A stretch of DNA of 64,000 nt from positions 62,001 to 126,000 of the forward strand of contig JACZKQ010000108.1 in the NCBI GenBank assembly GCA_014859965.1, read 5' to 3'. The DNA is from Phycisphaerae bacterium. GTDB taxonomy: Bacteria; Planctomycetota; Phycisphaerae; Sedimentisphaerales; Anaerohalosphaeraceae. Below are positions 1 to 7,610 of this stretch, piece after piece (the first letter of the stretch is position 1; each line of letters begins with the position of its first letter). Made by a program: the position numbers and the translations under genes. The notes beneath the pieces are model-generated. The model had not been told where the DNA came from, made no database searches, and saw nothing but the letters and a program-made list of their open reading frames with translations.

Positions 1-1
1 G

Positions 2-799
2 GTGTTTGTGGCCCGCATGGAGCCTTACACGGCGGGGGACCTGGAGCGGTTTCTGGCGGAGGTAAAGGACCATCCGCTTGTGGAGATCACGCAGATCGGT
101 AAAACGGTCGAAGGGCGTCCGCTGGAGATCATCCGGGTCGGCCGTCCGGATGCACGGTTTCGCGTATTGATCCGTGCCCGCGCACACCCCTGGGAGGCGG
201 GCGGCAACTGGGTGGTCGACGGGCTCATCAAGAGCCTGCTGAAGGATGATGAGGACAGCAGACGTTTCCTTGAGTGCTGCTGTCTCTACGTGATGCCGAT
301 GGCGAATAAAGATGGCGTTGTTCGCGGCCGGACACGGTTCAACCTCATGGGCATGGACCTCAACCGCAACTGGGGCCAGTCCGCCGACGTGCGGCTGGCG
401 CCGGAAAACCATGCACTGGAATCATGGCTGGAAAAAATGATCGCCGCAGGCAGGAAACCCGATCTGGCGTTCGACCTGCACAACGACAACAACGGCCGGA
501 TTCATATCAGCCGGCCGGAACCGGAAATTCCCGGCCATTTGGCCCGCATGGAGCGCGTCGAACAACTGTTGCGCAAGCACACGTGGTTTACCGAAGGCGC
601 CACCGGCGCGACCTTCCGCAACCCGGGCACATTCGGTGAAGGCCTGCTCATGCGCTACGGCATCTGTGCATTTGTTTATGAGCTCAACTGCGACTGGATC
701 GCGGGCCTCAACAAAGCCCCCACGGCGGCCGATTGGCAGTTGCTGGGGCGTCAACTGCGCAAGGTCTTCTCCGACTACTTTGCCGCAAGCGGCGAATAG
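2..799 (+). CDS. M14-family zinc carboxypeptidase, 5'-truncated by the window
   Basis: This is the C-terminal catalytic part of a zinc metallopeptidase that removes C-terminal residues from peptides. The HPWE motif gives the HxxE zinc ligands. It is followed by MPMANKDGV, the M14 signature DLNRNW, the third-ligand region DLHND and the catalytic Glu region FVYELN. The frame is open to the left edge, and the first visible residues (ARMEPYT) look like the linker after an N-terminal beta-sandwich domain, as in cytosolic-type M14 enzymes. The true start therefore lies outside the window, and the GTG at base 2 is only the first possible codon seen. No signal peptide can be judged. The family call is firm; the substrate is unknown. 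Confidence 0.85.
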   Translation: MFVARMEPYTAGDLERFLAEVKDHPLVEITQIGKTVEGRPLEIIRVGRPDARFRVLIRARAHPWEAGGNWVVDGLIKSLLKDDEDSRRFLECCCLYVMPMANKDGVVRGRTRFNLMGMDLNRNWGQSADVRLAPENHALESWLEKMIAAGRKPDLAFDLHNDNNGRIHISRPEPEIPGHLARMERVEQLLRKHTWFTEGATGATFRNPGTFGEGLLMRYGICAFVYELNCDWIAGLNKAPTAADWQLLGRQLRKVFSDYFAASGE

Positions 800-813
800 A
801 CGCCGCGGGCGGC

Positions 814-999
814 TTACAGGGCAATCGGATCGCAGAGATTCTCCGCCCTGGCCGCCACCCGCCCGCAGCCTTTGCACATGAATTTGCCGTCCTTGACCAG
901 CTTCTTGTACTGGTCCTGCTTGTCCACATGGAAGCCCTGGCCTGTCAGCCAGCACAGGTGCTTGTCGTGTCCGGGATGCGGCATCTGCTCTTCAGCCAT
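814..999 (-). CDS. Small Cys-containing protein, probably metal-binding
   Basis: This 61-residue protein is convergent with the carboxypeptidase gene. It starts at an ATG preceded by AAAGGA. Cysteines at about positions 16, 42, 45 and 56, in the contexts HLCWL, MCKGCGR and ENLCDP, could form one zinc or iron site. The N-terminal half is rich in His and Lys. The CKGCGR(x)A..NLCxP pattern resembles small uncharacterised planctomycete proteins, but I recognise no named domain. No function is proposed. Confidence 0.6.
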   Translation of the reverse strand: MAEEQMPHPGHDKHLCWLTGQGFHVDKQDQYKKLVKDGKFMCKGCGRVAARAENLCDPIAL

Positions 1000-1401
1000 T
1001 GCGGATTCCTTTCAAAGAGACGTCCTGCGTACGGTTTTTGCTGCCTCATTGTAACGAGCCGTCTCCAATCCACAAGGAGCAAATCGGCGGCAGCGTCTGC
1101 GCGTGTGCGAGTTTTTTTCCTGGGCATTAGGCTGAAGGGGCATACCGGTACCGATGCGCGTCGCCCGTCGCGTGCGCAGGTGGGCGCATGTCATGACCCG
1201 TCGGCAAACCCGGGCGGGGGTGAACCCCGCCCCTGCACCACGAGCAGGATGCCCGTGCCACGATGTCGCCAGGATTTGTCTCGCACACGTCTGCGCGAAG
1301 TCGGAAGACAGCCGATCAAATTGCCGTCGAGGAGTTGGAGGCGACTTAAGGAATGGGATTTCCGCCGTGTGCCCTTGCCTCAGGCGCGGCGGATCGCTGA
1401 T
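1000..1401. other. Gene-free stretch
   Basis: No convincing coding frame is seen between the small Cys protein and the zinc-ribbon gene. The stretch contains the hairpin at 1212-1232, followed by GC-rich text (GCAGGATGCCCGTGCCACG) that looks like an interspersed repeat, although only one copy is evident here. Confidence 0.4.
1212..1232. repeat. Perfect GC hairpin, possibly REP-like
   Basis: GGGCGGGG and CCCCGCCC form an 8-bp perfect stem around a 5-nt loop. There is no following T-run on either strand, so it is not a classical terminator. It lies in a gene-free stretch. Whether it is a dispersed repeat cannot be told from one copy. Confidence 0.45.
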
Positions 1402-1764
1402 TCAAAGCCCCAGGGTCCCGATCTGCTTGAGCAGCAGGGCGTACGCCGCGGCCATCGCCCAGGACAGCGCGACTGTTAAGGCGACGATGCCGATTGTGAT
1501 GCCGAATTTGACGGCCTTGCTGTAGCGCGGGTGAAACCAGACCAAAGGCAGCCCTAAAGGCCCCACCGACAGCATGGCCAGCACGATGATGCCGTTGGAG
1601 TGGTACCACTTCGTGTTTGGCCGGGCCGGCTTGTCCAGGAATTCTCCGCAATAGCGGCATTTGACGGCTTCCATCTCGATAAGTTCGGCGCACCAGGGGC
1701 ACTTCCTGGTAGGTTTAACCTGTGGCTTACTCTGTTCCAAAACGGCTTCCATCGGGTCTTCCAT
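1402..1764 (-). CDS. Zinc-ribbon membrane protein
   Basis: A 120-residue protein with an N-terminal zinc ribbon (CPWC about 13 residues before CRYC), then two predicted transmembrane helices (IIVLAMLSVGPLGLPLVW and a long Gly/Ile/Ala/Leu helix near the C-terminus). I chose the ATG at 1764 because GGAAGGAG sits about 10 nt upstream; an in-frame upstream codon at 1800 has no comparable site. The ribbon faces the cytoplasm if the positive-inside rule holds. Such zinc-ribbon plus two-helix proteins are common and uncharacterised. Monocistronic in appearance. Confidence 0.75.
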   Translation of the reverse strand: MEDPMEAVLEQSKPQVKPTRKCPWCAELIEMEAVKCRYCGEFLDKPARPNTKWYHSNGIIVLAMLSVGPLGLPLVWFHPRYSKAVKFGITIGIVALTVALSWAMAAAYALLLKQIGTLGL

Positions 1765-1863
1765 CACATTAAGGCTCCTTCCTTCATCGTCGCGATTCAC
1801 CCGCGGCTTGAGTCATTCCGGACACGGCGCGGGGGCGATAAAAAGCCTTTGCGGGGCGGCCCA

Positions 1864-3105
1864 TCAGACGATTTTTTGTGCGTCCTTAAGATAGCCGCTG
1901 TCGAGGGTCATGCCCAGGCCCGGCCGATCCGGTACGTTGATTTTGCCGTCCGTGAGCCGCAGCGGCGGGTCGTACCATGTCCCCGACTTTTCGACGCTGC
2001 CCTTGTATTCATGAAAAGGCCCCGCGTTGGGGGTGAAGGACGCAAAGTGAATGACCTCGACATAACCGGTACCGCCGCCGGACATGTGCGGCACCACGGT
2101 CAACCCTGCCGCCGCCGCCATGCGGGCGACCCGGGCGGCCCGGATGAAGCCGCCGTTGTAGTGCAGGTCGGGCTGGACGATGTCGACTCCGCGGTTTTCG
2201 ATCATCCACCGGAAGCGGCGCAGCGATGGCTCCTGCTCGCCGCCCGCGACGGGTATGGATAACGCCTCAGCCACGTCTCTCGTCTCCTCCAGCCAGTCGA
2301 AAGGGCAGGGCTCCTCGAACATGTCTATGCCGTGGTCTTCCATGAGCCGGCCTAAAGCGATCGCGTGCGCGGCGTCGTACGAGCCGTTGGCGTCGGCATA
2401 GATCGCCACTGCGTCGCCGAGTTCCCTGCGAACCCGTTTGACCAGATCCTCGGATCGGCCGGGTATCGAGTCGGCGTTATTGCTCATCCGCCCGCCTACT
2501 TTGAACTTGACGGCGCGGGCGCCCGTTTCGGCGACGTGCTTCTTCAGGACGTCGATTTCCTGGGCACCTGTCGTATGACGATTGCCGCTGGCCGCGTAGA
2601 TGGCGATCTCTGAGCGCAGCCGACCGCCGAAAAGCTCGGCTAACGGTTTGCCGGCGGCCTTACCGAGCATGTCGAGTATGCTGAATTCGACCCACGCCAC
2701 CGGACACCAAAGCGCCAGATTGGTCATCTTGTAGTTGCTCTGGTAAAGGTACACGTCATCGATGAGCTGTTCCAGGTTCCGTGCGTCCTTGCCAACAAAG
2801 CAGGGGATCACCAGGCGTTCCAGAATAGGATAGAGATAGTTGGCTCTGGTATTGGTGACGGATATCCCCGTCGCACCGTCGGTCGAACGGGTGAGAATGA
2901 AATGATCGGAGCCCTTCTTGAGCAGTTCGATCGAGGCGATCTTCAGCGGCGAACTTAGTCCGTCAAGGTGGAGGATGCGGCCCTCGCCGGCCTCCTGTAC
3001 TGAAACGGTGTTGCGCTGCTGATCCGCAGGCAGGCAGCCGCCAAGCGACGTCGCCATCCCGGCGGCGAGCGTTGATTTTGCGAAACTGCGACGCGTGCAT
3101 TTCAT
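1864..3105 (-). CDS. Enolase-superfamily enzyme (mandelate racemase/muconate lactonizing type), exported
   Basis: A TIM-barrel enzyme that abstracts the alpha proton of a carboxylate, probably a sugar acid. The N-terminus MKCTRRSFAKSTLAAG is a twin-arginine-type leader followed by a lipobox-like LGGC, so the enzyme may be a Tat-exported lipoprotein. Catalytic features: the KxK in AVKFKVGGR, and metal ligands in YADANGSYD, FEEPCPF and GGEQEPS, in the usual order. The start at 3105 is taken because GGAG precedes it and it places the RR motif at the N-terminus; a longer in-frame version to 3180 would bury the leader. The length (413) is normal. Export is unusual for this mostly cytoplasmic superfamily but fits a saprophytic planctomycete. 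Substrate unknown. Confidence 0.88.
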   Translation of the reverse strand: MKCTRRSFAKSTLAAGMATSLGGCLPADQQRNTVSVQEAGEGRILHLDGLSSPLKIASIELLKKGSDHFILTRSTDGATGISVTNTRANYLYPILERLVIPCFVGKDARNLEQLIDDVYLYQSNYKMTNLALWCPVAWVEFSILDMLGKAAGKPLAELFGGRLRSEIAIYAASGNRHTTGAQEIDVLKKHVAETGARAVKFKVGGRMSNNADSIPGRSEDLVKRVRRELGDAVAIYADANGSYDAAHAIALGRLMEDHGIDMFEEPCPFDWLEETRDVAEALSIPVAGGEQEPSLRRFRWMIENRGVDIVQPDLHYNGGFIRAARVARMAAAAGLTVVPHMSGGGTGYVEVIHFASFTPNAGPFHEYKGSVEKSGTWYDPPLRLTDGKINVPDRPGLGMTLDSGYLKDAQKIV

Positions 3106-3160
3106 TCTGGTCTCCGCGGTAGACGATACCTCAACAAAAAGGCCGCTGCATACTGTGATC

Positions 3161-3778
3161 TCAAGCCTGTTGCCGGGCAAGTGTGGCGCCCGCCCGGTAC
3201 GCGCGATCTGTCGTCCTTTTCGGCACGGTGGGATCTTGCTCAGCGGGCACCATGCCGACGTAAACGATATCGACGACTTTGGCCCCCAGGCATGCCGCCG
3301 CCAACTTCATGGGCCGCAACGCACCCGGCATCAGGTACTTGGCCATCAGGGCCGGTGCGGCGCTGGAAGTGACGAGCAGCGCCTTCTTGTTTCGCTTTTT
3401 GATCCTCTGTCGGGGCGGACGCTTGCTTGCCCAGGGCCAGTAAGCATAGCATATCAGTCGTTCCACGAATCGCTTCATCAAAGCCGTGATCGTCCCGAAA
3501 TTGATCGGTGAGGCGAAAACGATGGCGTCGGCTGCCTCGAGTTGATCGCAAATGGCCGCCATATCGTCGTCCGTGGGGCATTCGCCTCGCACGGCTTCCG
3601 GCGATGTCTGTGTGCAACTGCGGCAGTTTGTGCAGAATGCGACATTCCTGTCGCGCAGATGCACGATGGCCATCTGCCCGCCCTCCGATTCCACCCCTTG
3701 TGCGATCTGCGACACAACCGTATCAATAACTTTGCCGCTGCGGTATGCACCCACAACGGCGACGATGTGCTTACCCAT
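3161..3778 (-). CDS. Flavodoxin-fold NAD(P)H-dependent FMN reductase / iron-sulfur flavoprotein-like
   Basis: The 205-residue protein has the flavin-binding N-terminus HIVAVVGAYRSGKV, a Cys cluster CTNCRSCTQ, the DDMAAICDQLEAAD helix and the FASPINFGTITALMKRFVER strand-loop typical of NADPH-dependent FMN reductases. The CxxCxxC run, with another Cys about 12 residues on, matches iron-sulfur flavoproteins that place a 4Fe-4S cluster near FMN. The start at 3778 follows GGAGAG. It lies upstream of the enolase-superfamily gene on the same strand with a 55-bp gap, so co-transcription is possible, but a shared pathway is unproven. Confidence 0.8.
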   Translation of the reverse strand: MGKHIVAVVGAYRSGKVIDTVVSQIAQGVESEGGQMAIVHLRDRNVAFCTNCRSCTQTSPEAVRGECPTDDDMAAICDQLEAADAIVFASPINFGTITALMKRFVERLICYAYWPWASKRPPRQRIKKRNKKALLVTSSAAPALMAKYLMPGALRPMKLAAACLGAKVVDIVYVGMVPAEQDPTVPKRTTDRAYRAGATLARQQA

Positions 3779-4039
3779 GCTGCGCTCTCCGACCAAATAG
3801 ATATGTCATGTATCAGTAACTTATCAGGATGAAACGCTGCGGTTCACCTGCGTCGCTCTATCGGACACTGGATATGCATTATAGTGTCGCCTGTGCGGCC
3901 CGACAAGCGAAAATCCCGCCGCTCGCAGGGCAATGAATTGCTCCTTAAGATTACCGTTTTGCGCGACGATAAGCAGGCCGTTGTACGAATGAGGCGGTGC
4001 ATTAAATGACATGTATGAAACGCAAACAGGAGAACAAGC

Positions 4040-4336
4040 ATGGAAACGGAAATGGAAGTGGCATTGGTCCAGAAATGTGACGTTACCGATTGTGCCTACA
4101 ACATCGACAGGGCCTGCCACACGCCCGCGATTACAATTGGCGACGAAACACAGCCCCGTTGCGACACATTCTGCAATTCGGCGAGCCATGGCGGAGACCC
4201 CCAATTGACCGCTACGGTGGGCGCGTGCAAGGTCGAGAAGTGCACCTACAACAAATCGCTGGAATGTCAGGCCTCGGATATTTCCGTTGGCTACAAGTCG
4301 GATGAGCCGATGTGCATGACGTTCAAGGCGAGGTGA
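4040..4336 (+). CDS. DUF1540-type protein with two Cys-rich repeats
   Basis: A 98-residue protein with two copies of the DUF1540 pattern: C-x3-C-x-YN...C-x-tP-x-ITIG...C-x-T-F, then C-x3-C-TYN...C-x-A-x-DISVG...C-x-TF. This domain is thought to bind a metal and has no assigned enzymatic role. A strong AGGAGAACAAGC site precedes the ATG. It is followed on the same strand by the CBS-domain gene after 129 bp, which contains a GC-rich inverted repeat (GCCGCG at 4392, CGCGGC at 4409). Confidence 0.85.
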   Translation: METEMEVALVQKCDVTDCAYNIDRACHTPAITIGDETQPRCDTFCNSASHGGDPQLTATVGACKVEKCTYNKSLECQASDISVGYKSDEPMCMTFKAR

Positions 4337-4465
4337 CAGACCCTTCGGCGCAAACGCGAAATATCGCAGCAGGGTATAGGAATTGCCCGGGGCCGCGGGG
4401 GGCGGCCTCGCGGCTTCCTGTATGCATGGCGCAGTGTTGAAATTACAAACGAAAGGGCATAAATT

Positions 4466-4885
4466 ATGAAGGTGAAAGAACTCATGTCGGCCGGCGTGGA
4501 GATGATCAACTCCGACGCAAGCCTGGCCGAGGCCGCCGAACTGATGCGGTCTCGTGACAAAGGGGTGCTGCCGGTCTGCGAAGCCGATGAGATCGTCGGC
4601 GTGATTACCGACCGCGACATCGTAATCCGGGCGATCGCCAAGGGCAAGGATCCGTCCAAGACGTTTGTCGGCGAAATCATGACGCCCGAGGCGTATTATT
4701 GCTTCGAAGAGGACGACATCACCGACGCCGCCCGCCAGATGGAAGATCAGGCGATCAGACGGCTGCTGGTCTTCAACACCGACTACGAACCGGTCGGAAT
4801 GATCTCGCTTGCCGATTTTGCCGTCAAGAGTCACGACGAACATTTGACTCACGAGGTTCTCGAGTGCGTGTGCGAAGGGGCATGA
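4466..4885 (+). CDS. CBS-domain pair protein
   Basis: A 139-residue protein made almost wholly of two CBS motifs (Bateman module). The first is VKELMSAGVEMINSDASLAE to GVITDRDIVIRAI; the second is VGEIMTPEAYYCFEEDD to PVGMISLADFAV. Such stand-alone modules bind adenine nucleotides or similar ligands and sense energy state. No partner domain is present. The ATG follows AAAGGG. It is convergent with the CxxCxxCC gene, only 39 bp away, so the two transcripts may interfere. Confidence 0.9.
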   Translation: MKVKELMSAGVEMINSDASLAEAAELMRSRDKGVLPVCEADEIVGVITDRDIVIRAIAKGKDPSKTFVGEIMTPEAYYCFEEDDITDAARQMEDQAIRRLLVFNTDYEPVGMISLADFAVKSHDEHLTHEVLECVCEGA

Positions 4886-4924
4886 GCGGTCTTGCAGCGC
4901 CGGCCCATCAGGCGCGTCCGCCTG

Positions 4925-5389
4925 TCACCGGCGCGTGCAAAGCACTCTGATCAGCCGTACGACCACGCGCGGCATCCCTGGGAAAAAGTGTTCAAACGGC
5001 TGAATGTCGGCGACGTTCGGCCGCTCGTCCCGGTCGTGTTTGATGCCGGGACACCCCTGGTCATAATACAGCCGGCCGCCAATATTGTACCATGGGTATT
5101 CGATGCATCCGCGCGGCCGCCTGGCGTAAATGCTGCACAGCCCCGCGTCCAGAAGACAGCATGCCGTGCCTTTGGATTTAACAAAACATCCCGCTTTCGT
5201 CCTGGTGAGGGCCGCCGGATCTATCCGCAGCGCCTCATCCTCACTGACGCGCGGCGCCCCAAGGTTCAGGCAGCATTTGACACAGGCGTCCGCGAGGCAG
5301 TCCAGGCGCGTCGCTTCGGTCGCAGGCGACAGGTGAAGCAACCCCTTCCTGCGTGCCTTCAAGACGGCCCTGATCAACGTTAGGTTCAT
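4925..5389 (-). CDS. CxxCxxCC-type (YkgJ/FliB-like) cysteine-cluster protein, last gene of the CDPS operon
   Basis: A 154-residue protein carrying the YkgJ-family metal-cluster signature: Cys31, Cys36, Cys39 and Cys40 (CLADACVKCC), then Cys68, Cys77, Cys78, Cys85 and Cys95 (CSIYARRPRGC). The family is annotated as a putative zinc- or iron-chelating domain and includes flagellin lysine N-methylase FliB. The start at 5389 overlaps the symporter stop by ATGA, so it is translationally coupled and belongs to the CDPS operon. Inference only: it could modify the cyclodipeptide or protect or mature a partner. The cluster chemistry cannot be read from sequence. Confidence 0.82.
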   Translation of the reverse strand: MNLTLIRAVLKARRKGLLHLSPATEATRLDCLADACVKCCLNLGAPRVSEDEALRIDPAALTRTKAGCFVKSKGTACCLLDAGLCSIYARRPRGCIEYPWYNIGGRLYYDQGCPGIKHDRDERPNVADIQPFEHFFPGMPRVVVRLIRVLCTRR

Positions 5390-6879
5390 GATTGAAAACG
5401 GGCCCCACTGTTCTTGAGCAGCATGCCGATGCACATAAACGTCGTGGACACCACGAGACTGAAGACCGGCGCCAGAAACACCAGGTTCGTGTTCCTCGTG
5501 TAGGCGCCAAGCAGCGCCGCTTCCCATCCCGCGATGAACCCCGCCGATACCGCAACCGCCGCCCACGCCGACATGCCTTTGAGCCTTTCCGACGGCAGCA
5601 GCAGCGCCGCGATCACGAGAGGGCACAAAGCCACCTGCGCACCGTAAATGGCGAATACCATATCGACAATCGTGAACCTCTCGCTGAGCACATGCACAAG
5701 CGCTGTCGATAACACCGCCGCCGCCACCAGAATCGTCCGCGAAATCGTAAGTTCTCGGCTGGCTATCAGTCGCTCGGCCAGCGGATGTTTTCGCATCCTC
5801 GAAAACACGTCTTCGTAAAGCGTATGTGATACCGCAATTAATTGCGTCGAAGCGGTCGACAGCATGGCCCCGTAGAGTCCAAGGCACGCAATAAACAGAA
5901 TGCCGCCGCCCACCGGGCCTTTCGTCTGCCCGATGATTCCAAGCAGCGAAAACAGCGGATTGACGCCTTCCTGCGGCGCAACGATAACAAACACGAAACA
6001 CGCCAGAAGGACAAACACCGACCATGTCGCCGCCGACCCCAACACACTCGACCAGAGTCCCTGCATCACCGTTTCAGTCCTTCTGGCCCCGGCGATGCGC
6101 TGCCAGATGCTCATGTCCGAAATAAACGTCATCACGTTCATAATGAAAATGCCCGCGATGAAGATCAGGAGCGTCCCCGACCATTGCGGAGCAAGCGCGT
6201 CAGCCGGTATGCGCTGAAGGCCCTGGGCCCAACCGCCGTGCGTGACCACCCACAGCACGTAAAAAGCCGGCAGTGCCAGCAGCAGCAGCCATATCGAGAT
6301 CATTTGTATGCGGTCTGTGACGATGACTGCCCGAAAGCCGCCGAAGGCCGTATAGACAAACGCCACCACCGACAGCACCACCACGACGGTCCACTGCGGG
6401 GCCGCCGGGACCAGCGCTGCGAACAGCCGCGAACCGATGGTCAGTTCCACCGCAAAGGCGCCGAGGAAGCCCATGCTCGTAAATGCCGCGCCCACGTAGG
6501 ACAGCACCCGCGAATCATACTCTCTGCCCAAAAACTCGTGAAGCGTCGGCCGATGGTCGTACGCCGAAAGCCGGAGCCATATCTTCCTGGCAAAGAGCCT
6601 TACGACCAGTAATCCCAGAGACGTGGTGATGACCGTCCAGAACAGCCAGAGGCCAATGCTCTGTGCGAGTTCGAAGAACGCCATGACCACGGTCGCCAAC
6701 GACAGTGTCGTCGCTACCGTGCTGGCTGAAAACTCGGCTGAACTCTCCACCTGGGCCCGTTTGCCAATCCCCATTGGCAGCAGGTCGGCAATGCCCTTGG
6801 CGCCTCGGCCGACGAAGACCCCCACCCCTATATACACGACGAAAGCCAGCAGCAGCGCACTGATGACGATCGCACTCAT
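5386..6879 (-). CDS. Sodium:solute symporter (SSS family) in the CDPS operon
   Basis: A 497-residue integral membrane protein with about 13 hydrophobic segments. It shows SSS-family features: the first helix pair around VVYIGVGVFVGRGAKG, the STVATTLSLATVVM segment, YTAFGGFRAVIVTDRIQM (matching the family GGxxAVxxTDxxQ motif) and STASTQLIAVSHTLYEDVF. The start at 6879 overlaps the CDPS stop by ATGA. The position between CDPS and the cysteine-cluster gene suggests movement of the cyclodipeptide or an amino-acid precursor (family members import proline, pantothenate, sugars and others). That role is inference. The direction of such carriers is normally inward with sodium. Confidence 0.9.
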   Translation of the reverse strand: MSAIVISALLLAFVVYIGVGVFVGRGAKGIADLLPMGIGKRAQVESSAEFSASTVATTLSLATVVMAFFELAQSIGLWLFWTVITTSLGLLVVRLFARKIWLRLSAYDHRPTLHEFLGREYDSRVLSYVGAAFTSMGFLGAFAVELTIGSRLFAALVPAAPQWTVVVVLSVVAFVYTAFGGFRAVIVTDRIQMISIWLLLLALPAFYVLWVVTHGGWAQGLQRIPADALAPQWSGTLLIFIAGIFIMNVMTFISDMSIWQRIAGARRTETVMQGLWSSVLGSAATWSVFVLLACFVFVIVAPQEGVNPLFSLLGIIGQTKGPVGGGILFIACLGLYGAMLSTASTQLIAVSHTLYEDVFSRMRKHPLAERLIASRELTISRTILVAAAVLSTALVHVLSERFTIVDMVFAIYGAQVALCPLVIAALLLPSERLKGMSAWAAVAVSAGFIAGWEAALLGAYTRNTNLVFLAPVFSLVVSTTFMCIGMLLKNSGARFQS

Positions 6880-7610
6880 TGCGCTTCGACCCCGCACCTG
6901 CCGCACTGCAGTTGCACATTGATCCGCTGCTTGAGACCCTGCGGAACATCTTCAAACGTTCCCCGAGCCACCTCCACCAGCACGTGCAATTCCGGTCCCG
7001 GGTACAACTCCACGTGCCATCCCCTCTCCGACAGCGCCGAAAAAACGGCGATCTCTTCCAGCAGGTATTGGCATGAAACAGCGACCGCTTCTTCTTCAGG
7101 CACCGCCAGCCGCTTATTGCGCCGTAACTGGCGATTCACAAAGGCAGTCGCGTCCTTCCGCACCGCCTCCGAGAACGCCGAATCTGAGGCAAACAGCCTA
7201 TCCAGTTGCGCCCGGCTTTCAGCATATTCATCGAACGCGGTGCAGTCCTGCCAGCGGACGAGTTTCAGCCGGTCCGGGTCCGTACCGGCGAATATGCCGC
7301 GCGTCGTCTCTATGAAAGCGTCGCCGGCTGCCAGCGAGGCTTTGACGGCGGCGCCGTCATCCGCACCGTTGAGAATGTATTCGTTGTGTCTGCGAAGATA
7401 ATCGCCCGTGATCACGAGGCAGTGGTCAAAGTGCTTTCCGGCCCACGCCAGAAGGGCCTCCAGCGGCTTCCCCTGAAACACCGGATTGTCGAGGCTGATG
7501 CCCATGTAGCACCGCCGGTGCTTCAGAAGCGCCTCTTCGGATAGCTCCGGCGTGGTTGTGACAATATGTACCGGAGGCAAATTCCGATTAGCCCAGTGTG
7601 ATTCCGACAT
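6876..7610 (-). CDS. tRNA-dependent cyclodipeptide synthase (CDPS)
   Basis: Predicted to make a 2,5-diketopiperazine from two aminoacyl-tRNAs. The 244-residue protein aligns by eye along its length with AlbC and YvmC. The nucleophile motif GISLDN (Gly37, Ser39, Asn42) matches GISxxN, where the AlbC Ser37 carries the aminoacyl-enzyme. LLAWAGKHFD matches the helix after it. LKLVRWQD...YAESRAQLDRLF matches the mid-protein helices. YLLEE (Tyr182, Glu186) matches AlbC Tyr178/Glu182. Tyr203-Pro204 sits where NYH enzymes have Tyr-His. A CxxC (236-239) ends the protein. The ATG at 7610 lies inside the end of the regulator gene (23-bp overlap) with AGGGAA upstream; an in-frame start at 7646 is possible. 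The amino acids used cannot be predicted. Confidence 0.9.
   Translation of the reverse strand: MSESHWANRNLPPVHIVTTTPELSEEALLKHRRCYMGISLDNPVFQGKPLEALLAWAGKHFDHCLVITGDYLRRHNEYILNGADDGAAVKASLAAGDAFIETTRGIFAGTDPDRLKLVRWQDCTAFDEYAESRAQLDRLFASDSAFSEAVRKDATAFVNRQLRRNKRLAVPEEEAVAVSCQYLLEEIAVFSALSERGWHVELYPGPELHVLVEVARGTFEDVPQGLKQRINVQLQCGRCGVEAQ

Noticed and set aside
4392-4414. GCCGCG/CGCGGC inverted repeat between the DUF1540 and CBS genes as a terminator
   Set aside because: The 6-bp stem has an 11-nt loop and no T-run.
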